Numbered from the stretch's first letter, positions 33,414 to 44,097 are shown. The stretch: DNA of 64,000 nucleotides from Turnera subulata (GCA_028386065.3 JAKUCV010004254.1:276971-340970), one strand, 5' to 3'. Notes: a model not told the origin generated them from the sequence alone. Made by a program: numbers and translations.

Positions 33414-34900
33414 CTATTCGTTGCAAACAGCTGCAAGTGCACAACGTTGCTGTAGCAAACAAGGTCGAATCACAGGGACTGGAAAATAATATTGGCCTTA
33501 GGCTCTTGATTGATTAAACTGTAATAAACAATAAACAATAAATAAAATTCGATATTTAAGAGTAGTGTTTGAAATCGATGGTAAAATAAATAAACAACGA
33601 GTAAATAAAAGAGATAAGAGTAATATAAAATCAACAAGGGAACAAACAAGAAGTAAATAGCTGGTATGGATTGCTTTGGGCAGAAAACGCAGTGATGGGA
33701 AACCTAGGTTGTCCGGGGTTCACTACAGTGTCGCTGCTTGACAATAATTCGATAACTTGGTAAATATATTCGTCTTCTTTGAAGGGCTACCTAACCTAAA
33801 TTGTCTATAACAACTGTCACATGTTGAAATAAACCTACCCTAGTTTCGAACAGCCCGCTTTCGCCAGGGAAGCTCTTTCCTAGGGTGCAGTGTCGCTGTG
33901 CCATGCGCTGTTATCCTCAACTACCCTAAAATTCTCTTTCGACAATCAGTAAGGTAGAGGCTTGATATAGAACGTTCTGAGTTCCTAGTTTCACCGTTAG
34001 CTCCGTCACTAAGGCGTCTAAGATAGTGTGTGAGGGTGATCAAGCCGCAGACACTGTTAAGCACTCTATATCAAATCAAAGCATAACGAAATAAAAAAAA
34101 CCAAGTCTGAATCATAAATCAAACATCAAGAACAGTAGCTACATCCTATAAACCTAGATATAGTATCTAGTTCATGAAGAAGAAGAAAAAAATAAAATAG
34201 AAAAGAGAAGTCGACATAATAAAAGAAAATATAAAAACTCGACTGAAGCTCCACTTTCTTCCAGCCAAATTCCTGAATTTTTGCTCCTCCAAAAGCTTTC
34301 AATTTCGTCTAGCAAGTCCTCCTTTTATATCTAGGGTTTTATTCCTGAAAGAAAGGAATTTATGCGTGTAGAAATTGGAATAAAACTCCTAGACTTTAGC
34401 TTCAAGAATTCCTCTTTCAATCTTCTTTCCTTGCTAGGAGTGTCTAGGTGCATCCCCTCTTAAATACTCCTGGAAATTAGGTGCAAACCCTAGTATAAAT
34501 AGGGACTTGATGCCAGTGCCACTACAGGGGCGTTGTCAGGCATCCGAATTGTACTAGAACAGTGCTCTTCACAGCGCCTCACTAGTTTTGGGCTATAATC
34601 GTCAAATCTCCTCCATAGCAAGAGATTCTCTGGAAGGAAAAGGTTTAAGAGCAGATATCTCGTAGCAGCGGCGCTGCTAGGCAATTGGTCCAGTGTCTTC
34701 AACAGTGGCGCTGCTAACCCAAAATCATCAAATATGCTCTAAAAAGCTCCAAATTGCACCTAAAAGCATCCAAGGGTACGGAAAGATGGATTTGGCAGTA
34801 TAAGAAATGATTTAATATCTAAATGCATGAATTTATGATGAATGCAATGCCAAAAGACAACAATGTGCGCTGTAAAATATGTGTAATTTCATGCACATCA
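33414..34900 (-). mobile_element. Degraded minus-strand LTR
   Basis: The right end reads gcacatca followed by sequence that on the minus strand is TTTAAGTTTGGGGAAATT, a gypsy-type polypurine tract, so this is a 3' LTR on the minus strand. Its left end, with gcaagtgcac and cacagggactgg, resembles the solo LTR at 44098. The repeat tatggtgtatg at 33403-33413 and 35974-35984 brackets the whole insertion. Confidence 0.6.
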
Positions 34901-35290
34901 AATTTCCCCAAACTTAAACCATTGCTTGTCCTCAAGCAAAATCACAGATCAAAACACAGAGAAAAAAGATGTTGCAGGAAATTACAAGTGTTTTCTCAAA
35001 TTATACACATCAACAGCACCTATCACGCACGCAGCAGTGCTCACTGCTCAATATCCTGCATATTCTCTGATAGAAAAATCATCAGCTCTAATTTAGCAAA
35101 GTTTAGCAGACACAATATGATCAAAAGAAAACAGCAAGTAAGCAGTTAACCTTCAAAGTTCCTCATGCCAATGTAGAAAGTTAAGTACCAGGGCCAAAAA
35201 TTCTATCTCATAGGCCGACTCAAGTTTTCAATTTCCACTAATGACATTCAAAATTCTGTCTGGTCGCTGATTCTGTTTTGCTGGTATTTG
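34901..35290 (-). mobile_element. Internal 3' end of the minus-strand LTR element
   Basis: Begins (plus sense) aatttccccaaacttaaacc and gcttgtcctcaagc, the usual sequence next to the polypurine tract of some plant gypsy elements. No coding domain is visible before LINE-like sequence starts. Confidence 0.5.
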
Positions 35291-35840
35291 CTTGCTTCTA
35301 AGATATTCAGTTGATAGGAAAGTTTCATTGGGTAATTTGATATCTATTTCCGCTGCATATACTGTTATCTGCTTTACTTCCCAACACCTTCACCACTCTG
35401 AAACCTCTTCTCATCTCTTTCTCCATTGTAAGTCCTCTTGGTTGTTGTGGCAGAAGGTTTGCAACAGGCAGCGAGTATCATGGGTCATGCCTGCTTCCTG
35501 CTCTCTTTGGTATTATCATTGGCCTACACTTACGGGTAATAAGCATAACAAAGGCTCTTCGCATATCATCGCTTCTGCAGTATTATGGTTCATTTGGTTA
35601 ACACGCAACGATCTGAACTTCAATGACAAAGAGCCACCTTGGCCTACAATAGCTCAAGCTTAATTCCTTTCTCTATGTTCTGTTTTTTTTTCTCCGTAAT
35701 TAGATTGGTTATATAATATCTCCTCTTACCTTTGAAACTTTTTCTTAGTAATAAAATTTGATTAGAAAAAAAAAAATCAAATTCTGATAGGAGATGTGTC
35801 AAACTGCTTCTCTCGATGGATGCCACCTGTCAGGTTGTTG
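35291..35840 (+). mobile_element. LINE J, 3' fragment
   Basis: The plus frame carries a zinc-binding C-terminus (LHHSETSSHLFLHCKSSWLL, WFIWLTRNDLNFNDKEPP), a stop at about 35661, and an A-rich tail near 35768. The same fragment, including about 70 bp beyond the tail, recurs at 40375-40865, so the two arose by segment duplication, not by two insertions. Confidence 0.75.
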
Positions 35841-35973
35841 TAATTAAGACACATTGAAAATTCAGCGGCATGACCTGTTTTGGGATCCTTCTTGTGTGTT
35901 TGTCTCTTGAAAGATCCAAAGACTCAAGATTTGTAAGGTTTGAAGTAGTGTCACAATCTGGCTTGGCTATGGG

Positions 35974-36390
35974 TATGGTGTATGTTGCGCAGTTGGAACT
36001 TCCTCTCTCTATATTGCTGCAGTCGATTTTCATGGTATATCAACGGTTTATCTGTGCTCGGAACGGTTTGGCTCAAAAGGAACAGTTGGGTCTTTAATAA
36101 CACTACTGCAGATATTGATAGAATTGTGGACCTGTCCCTTGTCCATGCCACATTGTGGATTAAGGCGCTTCAACGGTCAACAAATCGGCAGTGGGTAAGG
36201 GCCTAAAAATGCTTCATGAGTCTTGGAACTTCTTAAACTTGCACATGTAATTGCTGAAACTATCTGTACAATCTGTATATGGTTTCTGTGCGTTCATCAG
36301 TGTTTTGGTGTTTTTTCCTTTGTATTGAACTCCCTGTAACTATCTTTGTGATCATCAATAAAGTTTTAGTATCAAAAAAAATAAAAAAAG
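35974..36390 (+). mobile_element. LINE H, piece 3 with 3' tail
   Basis: Continues piece 2: WCMLRSWNFLSLYCCSRFSW, then VWLKRNSWVFNNTTADIDRI to a stop at about 36204, followed by a 3' UTR and an A-rich end near 36376-36390. This closes the LINE begun at 24527. Confidence 0.75.
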
Positions 36391-36815
36391 AAGAAAATGG
36401 AATGCTTCCGCTGAGGTTGTTTTTGGATGTGTCTAAGCAGTACTGATACCCCTAGGAACAGTACGGGATTGTAAAAAATCCTTCACTAAGATCGTCAGCT
36501 CTTACTTTTAAAATTCCAACACCTTTAAAAAAATAAAAAATTAAAACCCTCAAGACCTGAAGGCACAAATTTCCTACAATTTACAGGTGTTTGCCTAATT
36601 ATTATTTCAATTAGACGGCGTAAACGTTCAAGTATAGCAACAAGATAAGAGGTCATTACAAAAACAGGAACCTGTACTAAGTATAGCAAGATCAAAATCA
36701 TTATAACGTATCAGAGGTGGGTGAAGCGTCGACCCGTCACATAAAAACCATTGGAAACAAATGAAACAGTAGATATGATACAAACAAAATTTTTGATGAA
36801 TGAAGGAACAATTAC
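36391..36815. other. Intergenic region with paralogous flank
   Basis: 36648-36812 matches 23840-24010, flanking sequence shared by the F-box loci. The minus-strand frames in it are not conserved between the copies, so I do not call a gene. Confidence 0.55.
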
Positions 36816-37655
36816 CCCAAATAGGGGCTTGCTCACCTCCAGTGTAAAACCCTCCATTCTCCTCCAGTGTGCCGTAAAGATCTAGACACATCATTTATAT
36901 TTGATCTAATGGATCATATCACAACTTGTTTAAAATTTATCTTTTATTCTAACTTTTTCTTTCTTTTCTTTCCTCGCCTCTCAATATATTTTTTTTTAAA
37001 GAACAAATCTCCTAAAACAAATTAGTGTCTTTTTCTAAATTATAAAATATTGGATTTTTCTATCTTGTGCCTTAGGGGCACATGATAAGACACTAAAAAG
37101 GAAAATACAATCTCCAAATTAATGAGCATTATTTTTATAATGACTGAAATAACCTTTCACTGTTATGTTTTACATAATTACATTATAAAAATTACCTTTA
37201 TGGAAGAGCTATTTCAGACACTAGGAAAATGATGTTCATTGATTGGGAGATTTATTTCCTTTCATAGCGTCTTATCATGTGCTCCTAAGACACAAGATAG
37301 AGAAACCCATTATAAAAAATCAGTTCCAATTTTTTTGGTTGGAGTGACTTATTTTCCCATCTACTTAATGGTTGCAGTGCCTTATTTTTCCATCTAATAT
37401 TTTTTTAACACCTGTAAATACAATCATTAGAAGAAAAAAATTAGTTTTACGGATGTTCATGAGTTTTATGACGGAAGACACTAATTTTTTTTGAAGGCCT
37501 AGTTAGAGAGTGGGAGGAAAAGAAAGAAGAAGGTAGATTAAAAGATAAATTTTAAACACATGAGCCATTAGATCAAATTTAAATGATGTGTCTAAATCTT
37601 TACCACACACTGGAGGGAAATGGAGGGTTTTACACTAGAGGTGAGCAAGCCCCGA
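36816..37655. mobile_element. Long-terminal-inverted-repeat (foldback) element
   Basis: The left arm starts ggggcttgctcacctccagt and the right arm is its reverse complement, ending gaggtgagcaagcccc; the arms match over roughly 170 bp with a few gaps, including aaagat.tagacacatcatt and tttaaaatttatctttt. No transposase is present. Clear target repeats were not found. Long inverted ends suggest a Mutator-like non-autonomous element. Confidence 0.75.
37051..37309. mobile_element. MITE nested in the foldback element
   Basis: Inverted ends of about 55 bp: left ctatcttgtgccttaggggc, right its near reverse complement. Flanks are ttataaaatat and ttataaaaaat (37040-37050 and 37310-37320), 10 of 11 matching, so the target repeat is 9-11 bp, as for Mutator-type MITEs. 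Confidence 0.85.
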
Positions 37656-38370
37656 GTTTATTTTTTGTTTCTCATCCAGTATCCGGAACTTTGCCCGCTA
37701 CCACAAGGGGACGAGAGCCTTCAGCCTAACTGATTACTCAGGCGAGATAGAAGGATCCATGCTCAAGATGGCAATCAAATCTCAAGCCCCTTTGGCAATC
37801 CAGTTAGTCTAAAGGATCGTTCTTGCAAGATCAAAAGAAAATCATTAATCAATTTCATAACCTAGGCTATGCGAAAATCAAGAGAGAGTGTTTTAGAAAA
37901 CCATAGTTTATTATACAAGACTGAGGATTGAACCAGAACATGTCCTCTGATCCATACAATTTGAAAAATCTTATATTTATAGTTGGGGGTCTCTTCCAAC
38001 TTACATCACTGCCTACATCACTGCCTTAATTATTAAAATAATAAGACAATACCGAGTGGTACCATGATCACATGGTGGCTGAGTCTCCCAATGAGAATTT
38101 TCTATTGCTAGAGTTTGTCATATGGCTGGAGGCAAATTAGTAGTATGGGCGGGAAAGAATTCTATACTTGACAAAATTTAATTTCTTTAAAAAAAAACTT
38201 GATGTAATATATATTAATATATACTATGCGGTCCATTAACTGAACTTTTTAAATCCTTTTTTTACGAATATCTTTTTTTTTCCAATTAAAAGAACTGCAT
38301 GCGTGGATTTGGGACAATAAGAAGGACCACAGTTTTCCACCGCCTGACTTACCAAGTATTTGTCAAACCA
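37656..38370. other. Intergenic region upstream of F-box gene 2
   Basis: No gene or element is recognised in 37660-38170. From about 38180 the sequence resembles the upstream region of the lost paralog (24040-24240), for example ctgaactttttaaatccttt. Confidence 0.5.
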
Positions 38371-38377
38371 TATAAAA
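38371..38377 (+). promoter_or_regulatory. TATA box of F-box gene 2
   Basis: TATAAAA about 140 bp before the ATG. The leader contains an internal near-duplication of cctggaaacgaaccc-like sequence (about 38405 and 38475), lengthening it compared with F-box gene 1. Confidence 0.55.
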
Positions 38378-38513
38378 GAAACAGTTGTTTTCCCGCATGT
38401 ACAAACCCTGGAAACGAACCCCGGAAAGTATCTGTTGCTGGTGCCACTCCAGCCCAGAAAGTATAATTAAACAAACCCTAGAAACGAACCCAGAAAGCAT
38501 AGAAACCTCCTCC

Positions 38514-39722
38514 ATGGCTCCAGCCTCATTGAATAGCTGCTGGACCAATCTTCCTGTCGAGCTCGTGGAGAAGATCGAGAGTTCCTTCCTGCAGAATAGC
38601 GATAGCTACCTCGATATCCTCCGTTTCAGGGCGGTTTGCCGCTCTTGGCGGCGATCGGCTTCCATTCGCCTCCTTCCAGGGATCCCATCCCTCAGAGTTC
38701 CCCCACTTAAGGTTAATGGTAAGAAGTATGTCGCGGCTCTACTCAAAGAGTTTGCTGTTTATTCCGTCCAACCAGCTATTTCCGAGACCCCAACCACACC
38801 CTTGATTCTGAAAACCAAATCGACCCAGGAATGCTGTCGTGGTGTGAATGTGATGACACACTTCGAAGCACTGAACTCTTCACTACCGTTGAAAGAGAGA
38901 GCTAGGATCATGGACGCGAGGGATTATAGAGTAAAGGAGATGTCGTTTGATTATGATCTTGTGTCTGTTGATGGTTCTAAAACTCTCAATGCCAGAGGAG
39001 TTGCTGTTAGTTCGAGTTTGGGCAAGACTAAGGCTAATGGTTTTGTAGCGATGGTCCTGATGGATTTTGAGCTGTTTCTGTGGAAGATAGGAGATGATGC
39101 ATGGACAAAAATCACTGACAGCAATACGGGTCGTATGCCTTCTAGTGTTGTATACATGAATGATCATAAATTCTATGTTTCGGATTCGGTCAGAAACGTT
39201 GTAGTAATCGATGCAACCAAACCCGATTCCAAGAACACCAGGCATTTAGTGGTTATGCCAAGGTGGAGTCGGCTTTGTATTCCTCAGTACTTAGTGGAAT
39301 CTTGCGGGGATGTATTTTTGGTGTATGAAGATGATCGAAGACATCAATATATAGTGGAGAAGTTGGATGAGAAAGAGGGTAGATGGGTTAAGCCATCCGG
39401 GGATGAATTCAAGAGACACTTGCTTTTTGCAGGATATCGCGGTTCATTTTCGCTTATGGCTTGTGATTTTCCAGAGTACAAGACGAACTGCATTCATATT
39501 ACTCATCCCCTATACCGATGGTACAATGAACCTGCAGATTGTAGACGTTGTAGCTGGGGTCAAATGCACATTTTTGATGTGGAAGAAGCTCGTGTCAGGA
39601 GTTGGTGTGACTATTACGGATGTATGGTGCGGCCAACTTGGGTCCACCAATTATCACCCTTACTTAACCTGCATAATTCTTTCTTTACGGAATTCAATTA
39701 TAGTACAATTAGGCGTTTCTAG
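38514..39722 (+). CDS. F-box protein with DUF295 (SKIP23-like), paralog 2
   Basis: Single-exon gene of 402 residues. I chose the ATG at 38514 (MAPASLNSCW) and not the upstream in-frame ATGs because it aligns with the MAP start of F-box gene 1 and follows the shared leader. F-box about residues 8-45 (WTNLPVELVEKI to FRAVCRSWRR). DUF295-like region near residues 260-330 (CGDVFLVYEDDRRHQ, VEKLDEKEGRWVKP, LMACDFPEYKTNCIHI). A cysteine-rich tail follows (CRRCSWGQ, WCDYYGCMVRP). It is a clear paralog of 22065-23225 with no disruption. Likely an SCF subunit of unknown target. Confidence 0.9.
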   Translation: MAPASLNSCWTNLPVELVEKIESSFLQNSDSYLDILRFRAVCRSWRRSASIRLLPGIPSLRVPPLKVNGKKYVAALLKEFAVYSVQPAISETPTTPLILKTKSTQECCRGVNVMTHFEALNSSLPLKERARIMDARDYRVKEMSFDYDLVSVDGSKTLNARGVAVSSSLGKTKANGFVAMVLMDFELFLWKIGDDAWTKITDSNTGRMPSSVVYMNDHKFYVSDSVRNVVVIDATKPDSKNTRHLVVMPRWSRLCIPQYLVESCGDVFLVYEDDRRHQYIVEKLDEKEGRWVKPSGDEFKRHLLFAGYRGSFSLMACDFPEYKTNCIHITHPLYRWYNEPADCRRCSWGQMHIFDVEEARVRSWCDYYGCMVRPTWVHQLSPLLNLHNSFFTEFNYSTIRRF

Positions 39723-40264
39723 CTTCAATATGTCAATTTTTCTGATGTCAGTTTGATTTTGCTAGGCTTAACCCTTTTCTATTTTATAAAGCTAGCTTAA
39801 CCATTTGTTGTTTCCATTGGCTGCTGACATTGATCTGGTGGTTCACTTTTTGGGTCATAATTAATTCTCTTAATAATTGTCTGCTATAAGATATTCTGGA
39901 ACACCACACTAGTGGTGTTGGATTACAATATTAAGCAAGCGTTGTCTTGACTAGAATGGTCATTAATTTCTTTTCTTCTCGCTCCCATAATTTGTTTGCC
40001 TTTGAATATTGTATTTTGCAGATTTGTCGTTTGAAGCAGTGGTTTGTTTCCTTTTTTTTTTTTTAAAATGTTTTAGTGGTTTGGTTCCTGCGGGTAGACG
40101 TCGGGACACGCTTTATGGTTCATGTCCAAACTTGGACGAACTGCTGCAGCATTTTGATGGTTCATGTCCAAACTTCTAACATTAAATTACAACTGCACAT
40201 GGAAGCTGCTTCTATTTCTTCTACTTCACAGTTTTACAGTGTTAGTTCATAATTATTACTTCAT
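39723..40264. other. Downstream region of F-box gene 2
   Basis: Presumed 3' UTR and intergenic sequence. The phrase atggttcatgtccaaactt occurs twice (about 40116 and 40159). No gene seen. Confidence 0.5.
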
Positions 40265-40865
40265 CTAGATGGCGTTTAAACTGAGGGCAAATTTTTTATG
40301 GTTCATAAACGGTATCCCAACTCGTGACGCTTTGCGTCTCACAGGGGCGTTTTACAGGAAAATGATTCTAACCATCCCTTGCCTTCACCACTCTGAAACC
40401 TCTTCTCATCTCTTTCTCCATTCTAAGTCCTCTTGGTTGTTATGGCAGAGGATTTGTGACTGGTGGGGAGTATCATGGTTCATGCCTGCATCCTGCTCTC
40501 TTTGGTATTATCATTGGCCTGCACTTGCGGGTAACAAGTATAACAAAGTCTCTTGCCTTATCATCGGTTCTGCATTCATTTCGTTAACACGCAACGATCT
40601 GAACTTCAACGACAAAGAGCCATCTTTGCCTTCAATAGTTCAAGCTTAATTCCTTTCTCGATGTCCTGTTTTTCTTCTCTGTAATTACATTGGTTATGTA
40701 ATCTGGTGTTGTAGTCAGGCTGCCAAGCTAGTTGCTGGATTGTCTCCTCTTACCTTTGTAATTTTTTCTTAGTAATAAAATTCGATTAGCAAAAGAAAAA
40801 AACCAAATTCAAATAGGAAATGTGTCAAACTGGTTCTCTGGAGGGATGCAACATGTCAAGTTGAA
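40265..40865 (+). mobile_element. LINE K, 3' fragment
   Basis: Plus frame FINGIPTRDALRLTG then LHHSETSSHLFLHSKSSWLL and SLTRNDLNFNDKEPS, a LINE zinc-binding C-terminus, with an A-rich tail near 40790. It is closely related to LINE J at 35291 over both the coding part and the sequence after the tail. Confidence 0.75.
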
Positions 40866-40993
40866 ATTTCCTGAAATAAAAAAATCAAACGGTTCTCATA
40901 AAGCGCACTAAATAAGTCCTTCCACTCGACATCCCTTTTATCGCCTTTGTCTTCCCCAGTGAAATACGGAACTTTTGGCACTCCAAGTGGCAT
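40866..40993 (-). pseudogene. clpP: Plastid clpP 5' fragment (copy 1)
   Basis: Minus-strand ATG at 40993 gives MPLGVPKVPYF and later KDLFSALYENRLIFLFQEI, then a stop near 40866. MP.GVPKVP and the LYxxRLxFLxQEx block match the N-terminus of plastid ClpP, the proteolytic subunit of the stromal Clp protease. Only the first exon-like part remains. It differs strongly from the second clpP piece 100 bp away, so two diverged copies existed. Confidence 0.7.
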
Positions 40994-41096
40994 AATATTC
41001 TTCTCCTTCCCGATAGGGAGTTAAGTTGACGCATAAGCATGGAAAAAAATAAGGGGCTTACCTGAAAAGTCCATTCACTTTTTCATGGAATCTGTC

Positions 41097-41805
41097 TTAT
41101 TTTGAACTCCCTTTTTTCTTCTTTTGACGACTTTCGAGACATTCGCTATAGATATTTCGCTTTCTTATACGCCCTTCCGCGATTACATCTTCAATCAGTC
41201 CATAATCCCTGGCTTCTCTTGCTGAAAAAAAAGTACATTTGTCAATGTCTTGGACTATTGTTGATCTGTTTTGCCCTGTTCTTTTTGCAAAAAGATCTGC
41301 CGTGATTTCATACAACTTTTGGACTTGTTCCATTTCATCCAGCAAATCGACTGTGGTTAGGTTTCGATCGTTAGAGAACTTAACCCGTGGTCGACGGAGC
41401 ATTACCCTAGTGGTCGGGAATGCTATACATTTGCTAAACGAACCTCTGGCAAGTAGAAGAGATGCTGTTGAAGCGACAAATCCTAGGCCTATTGTTTGTA
41501 TATCCGGGCGAACTGAAGTGAATTGTATCATAAAGACTGAGTCCCTGCATTATTTCTCCGCCCCGAGAGTTTATAATAAAATGGATATCCTTTCGATAGT
41601 TTTCTATATCCAGCATGAAAATTGTGTCAATAATCCGATTTGCTACCGTACTATCAATCTCTTGAAATAAAAAAACAGCTCTCTCTCGATGAAGCCGATC
41701 GAATAGGTCAATCCTCTCTATGTCCCTAGTTTGATAATAATACGGAGGAACTTTGACTTTTGGAACATGTTTTGGAACAATGACTTTTGGAACATTTATA
41801 GGCAT
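41097..41805 (-). pseudogene. clpP: Divergent plastid clpP, frameshifted (copy 2)
   Basis: Starts [20 protein letters not shown] at 41805, followed by FDRLHRERAVFLFQEIDS and FIINSRGGEIMQGLSLYDTI. A single-base frameshift near 41525 separates this from RPDIQTIGLGFVASTASLLL and the C-terminal half, ending RQKKKKGSSK. The catalytic serine region is kept (VASTAS for AASMGS), but RVMIHQP of ordinary ClpP reads RVMLRRP, so the catalytic histidine is gone. It has an inserted VPK-rich repeat after the start. No intron interrupts it. Read as plastid DNA in the nucleus; the divergence probably predates the transfer. Confidence 0.75.
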
Positions 41806-41847
41806 AGTCCTCCCCATTTCATTTTCCAATACTTTCTTGTTTGAATA

Positions 41848-42120
41848 AGGGCATTTCTCCTTTTGATAGGAACTTCTGTACCAGAACGAATCGTATGTCC
41901 AATTCGAGTCCCCTTGGGATGGAAAATGGATCCCTTCTCACCATCCCCATAGTGTATGAGACAAATCTACACATTTCGATTAGGATCGTATTCTATACAA
42001 TTCGACCATATATGTCTTTTTCATTCCGTCGAAAAAGGTTAATGATACAATCCAGCAAGAAGTTCTGACTGAATTCTTCCATTGATCCGATTTTTCCAGG
42101 AAAAAAAAGAAATAAGGCAA
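41848..42120 (-). pseudogene. rpl2: Plastid rpl2 exon fragment
   Basis: The minus strand gives FRRNEKDIYGRIV, a shifted IEYDPNRNV, a TAG stop, then [20 protein letters not shown] and [12 protein letters not shown]. These match the middle of plastid ribosomal protein L2 ([28 protein letters not shown]). The frameshift and stop make it non-functional. Its position directly upstream of clpP is not the usual plastome order. Confidence 0.75.
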
Positions 42121-42279
42121 GGAATAGCTCCAATTGAAGGAATAATCTTATTCCATCATCAAACTGACTTTGCTATCTATTTTGGAAATCCCTATCCGTG
42201 GATTTTCTTTTGAATTCATACCACCCTTTGCCCAGAACCTTTCTTCAAATTCGAACTCTTCGTTCTTTTTTACTTTTCT
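42121..42279. other. Probable plastid-derived spacer
   Basis: AT-rich, without a gene; continues the rpl2/clpP segment by position. Confidence 0.35.
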
Positions 42280-42960
42280 TGATATAGCCTTATATCTCCT
42301 TTTCTCTAGTGATATAGTTTATAGCTTCTTTTTCTCTAGTGATATAGCCTTATAGCTTCCTTTTCTTGATATAGCCTTATAGCTAGCTTCTTTTTTTAGT
42401 GATATAGCCTTATAGCTAGCTTCTTTTTTTAGTGACATTGCTTGTAGCTTCTTTTTCTTGATATAGCCTTCTAGCTAGCTTCTTTTTCTCTAGTGATATA
42501 GATTATAGCTTCTTTTTCTTGATATAGCCTTATAGCTAGTTTTTTTTTATTGATATGGTCTTATAGCTAGCTTCTTTTTCTCTAGTAATATACCCCCTCC
42601 GTCCCACTCAAGCTGGCGTCTTAGGTTTGGGCACAATAATTAAGGAAATTATTAGCTTTGATTTAATCTAGATAAAGTTTGCTCAAATTGTCTAATTTGC
42701 CCTTATAAAAGATGAGAGAGAATGACAAAAGAGAGAATAGATGTGGAAAGATAGCATTAAAATTTATCTTGAATTCAATAAAGAATAGTTAAAATTATCT
42801 AGAACTTATAAAATGCCAGCTTGAGTGGGACAAATTTTTTTCCTAATACGGCAGCTTCAGTGGGACGGAGGGAGTAGCTTATAGCTTCTTTTTCTTGACA
42901 TAGCCTTATAGCTAGCTTCTTTTTCTCTAGTGATATAGCTTATAGCTTCTTTTGCTCTAA
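42280..42960. repeat. Minisatellite, gatatagccttatagctagcttctttttct-like
   Basis: About a dozen imperfect copies of a 30-40 bp unit built on tgatatagccttatagct and agcttctttttctctag, at 42285-42592 and continuing after the inserted MITE at 42880-42955. Confidence 0.85.
42593..42874. mobile_element. Stowaway-like MITE
   Basis: 282 bp with terminal inverted repeats of the CTCCCTCCGTCCCACT type: left ccccctccgtcccactcaag, right agtgggacggaggg. It is flanked by TA on both sides (42591-42592 and 42875-42876), the Tc1/mariner signature. Inner arms (agctggc.../...gccagctt) also pair. Confidence 0.92.
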
Positions 42961-43310
42961 CTTTTTCTAATTAGCCTTTGCCTTTGTTTTTTTAATTTCT
43001 ATCTATATAATAGAATTGCAAAATTCTATTCCTCTGAATATCATTCATTTTGCGTTCTTCAATTGAAAGAGATTCGAATTCTCAACTCTCTTAGTTATCA
43101 GGGTTAAAAAATTTTCCCAAATAAGTAAACCACAAACCTCCCCCCCCCCTTTTTTTTTCGATTTTGGAAGTGAAGAGAGATACTATTTTCTTCCTAGCCA
43201 ACTAAAAAAAACGCGATGAAAGTCGAATAGAGAATATTTTCGAATATTTTATAGAATCTATTTTATATAAGATAAGAAGATTTTATCTTTCTATAAGATA
43301 TTTTATAGGG
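42961..43310. other. AT-rich spacer, possibly plastid-derived
   Basis: Contains a C9/T8 homopolymer step at about 43141-43159 and no gene. It looks like a plastid intergenic spacer but I cannot assign it. Confidence 0.3.
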
Positions 43311-43735
43311 TTAAGCACCTTTTATATACCCTGAGTTTCTTGTTTGTCCCGATTGTATACCTCGGAGTTTTTGTGTCTCTATTATGTACCCAAGTTTCAA
43401 TATTCGTCCCTTTTGTGTACCTCGGGCAGCCGGCGATGACGTGGCCGTCTGCCCGAGTTCACTTAAAATGTGTCGCGTTTCTATCGGGCCACGTGGAAAA
43501 ATTGTGGGACCCACCATTTTTGCCAGATTTGTTATTTCTAAAATTAGGGAAATTTTTTCCTATTTTTAAATTCATATACCGGCTGGTTGACCCGATTTTC
43601 GTCCCAGTTCGCCCATTCCCATCTCCTTTTAAAAGTTTAAACTCATACCATACATTAATTTTTTTTTTCCTTTCTCACTTTCAATTAAAAAAAAAATCCA
43701 TCTGACTTTTCATCAGAAGGACATCGCCTTCTGCA
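43311..43735 (+). repeat. Dispersed repeat R, copy 1
   Basis: Starts ggttaagcaccttttatata. About 43560-43720 matches the reverse complement of 46468-46600 (for example ggagatgggaatgggcga on the other strand). It behaves as a dispersed repeat present in inverted orientation at the NTF2 locus. Confidence 0.7.
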
Positions 43736-44097
43736 ATTTTTTCTTTTTTTATCACGAGTCTTCTGCAAATGGATATTAAATCCCATCCTTTGGTATAATG
43801 AATAACAATAGCATGCTACATTCACAAAGCATGCAGACACAATCCCGTCCAAAAATTACACAAAAAGGAACTTCAATTTAACAAACAAACTGGAATTAAT
43901 CTTACAAACTATCAACAACCCCAATTGAAACACATCCTCGATTAAACACAAAAAGGAATTAATCTTACAAACTATCAACAACCCCCAATTGAAAACACAT
44001 CCACTGATTAAACACATGTCCCAATTGAAACACATCAACGAAATGGAGTTAATCTTACAAACTATATCTGTTTATTAATCCCTTTTGTGTCGAATAT
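43736..44097. repeat. Tandem repeat with ttaatcttacaaactatcaa units
   Basis: About 43860-44065 holds three copies of a roughly 70-bp unit containing ggaattaatcttacaaacta and caattgaaacacatc. The rest is unremarkable. Confidence 0.7.

Noticed and set aside
38385..38513. Upstream in-frame start codons giving an F-box protein longer by 43 residues
   Set aside because: The extra residues come from the leader that is shared, untranslated, with F-box gene 1 and the 24190 remnant; MAPASLN matches the paralog start.
41097..42120. An actual plastid contig
   Set aside because: The flanks are nuclear retroposons and F-box genes, and both rpl2 and clpP are broken; this is plastid DNA inserted in the nucleus.
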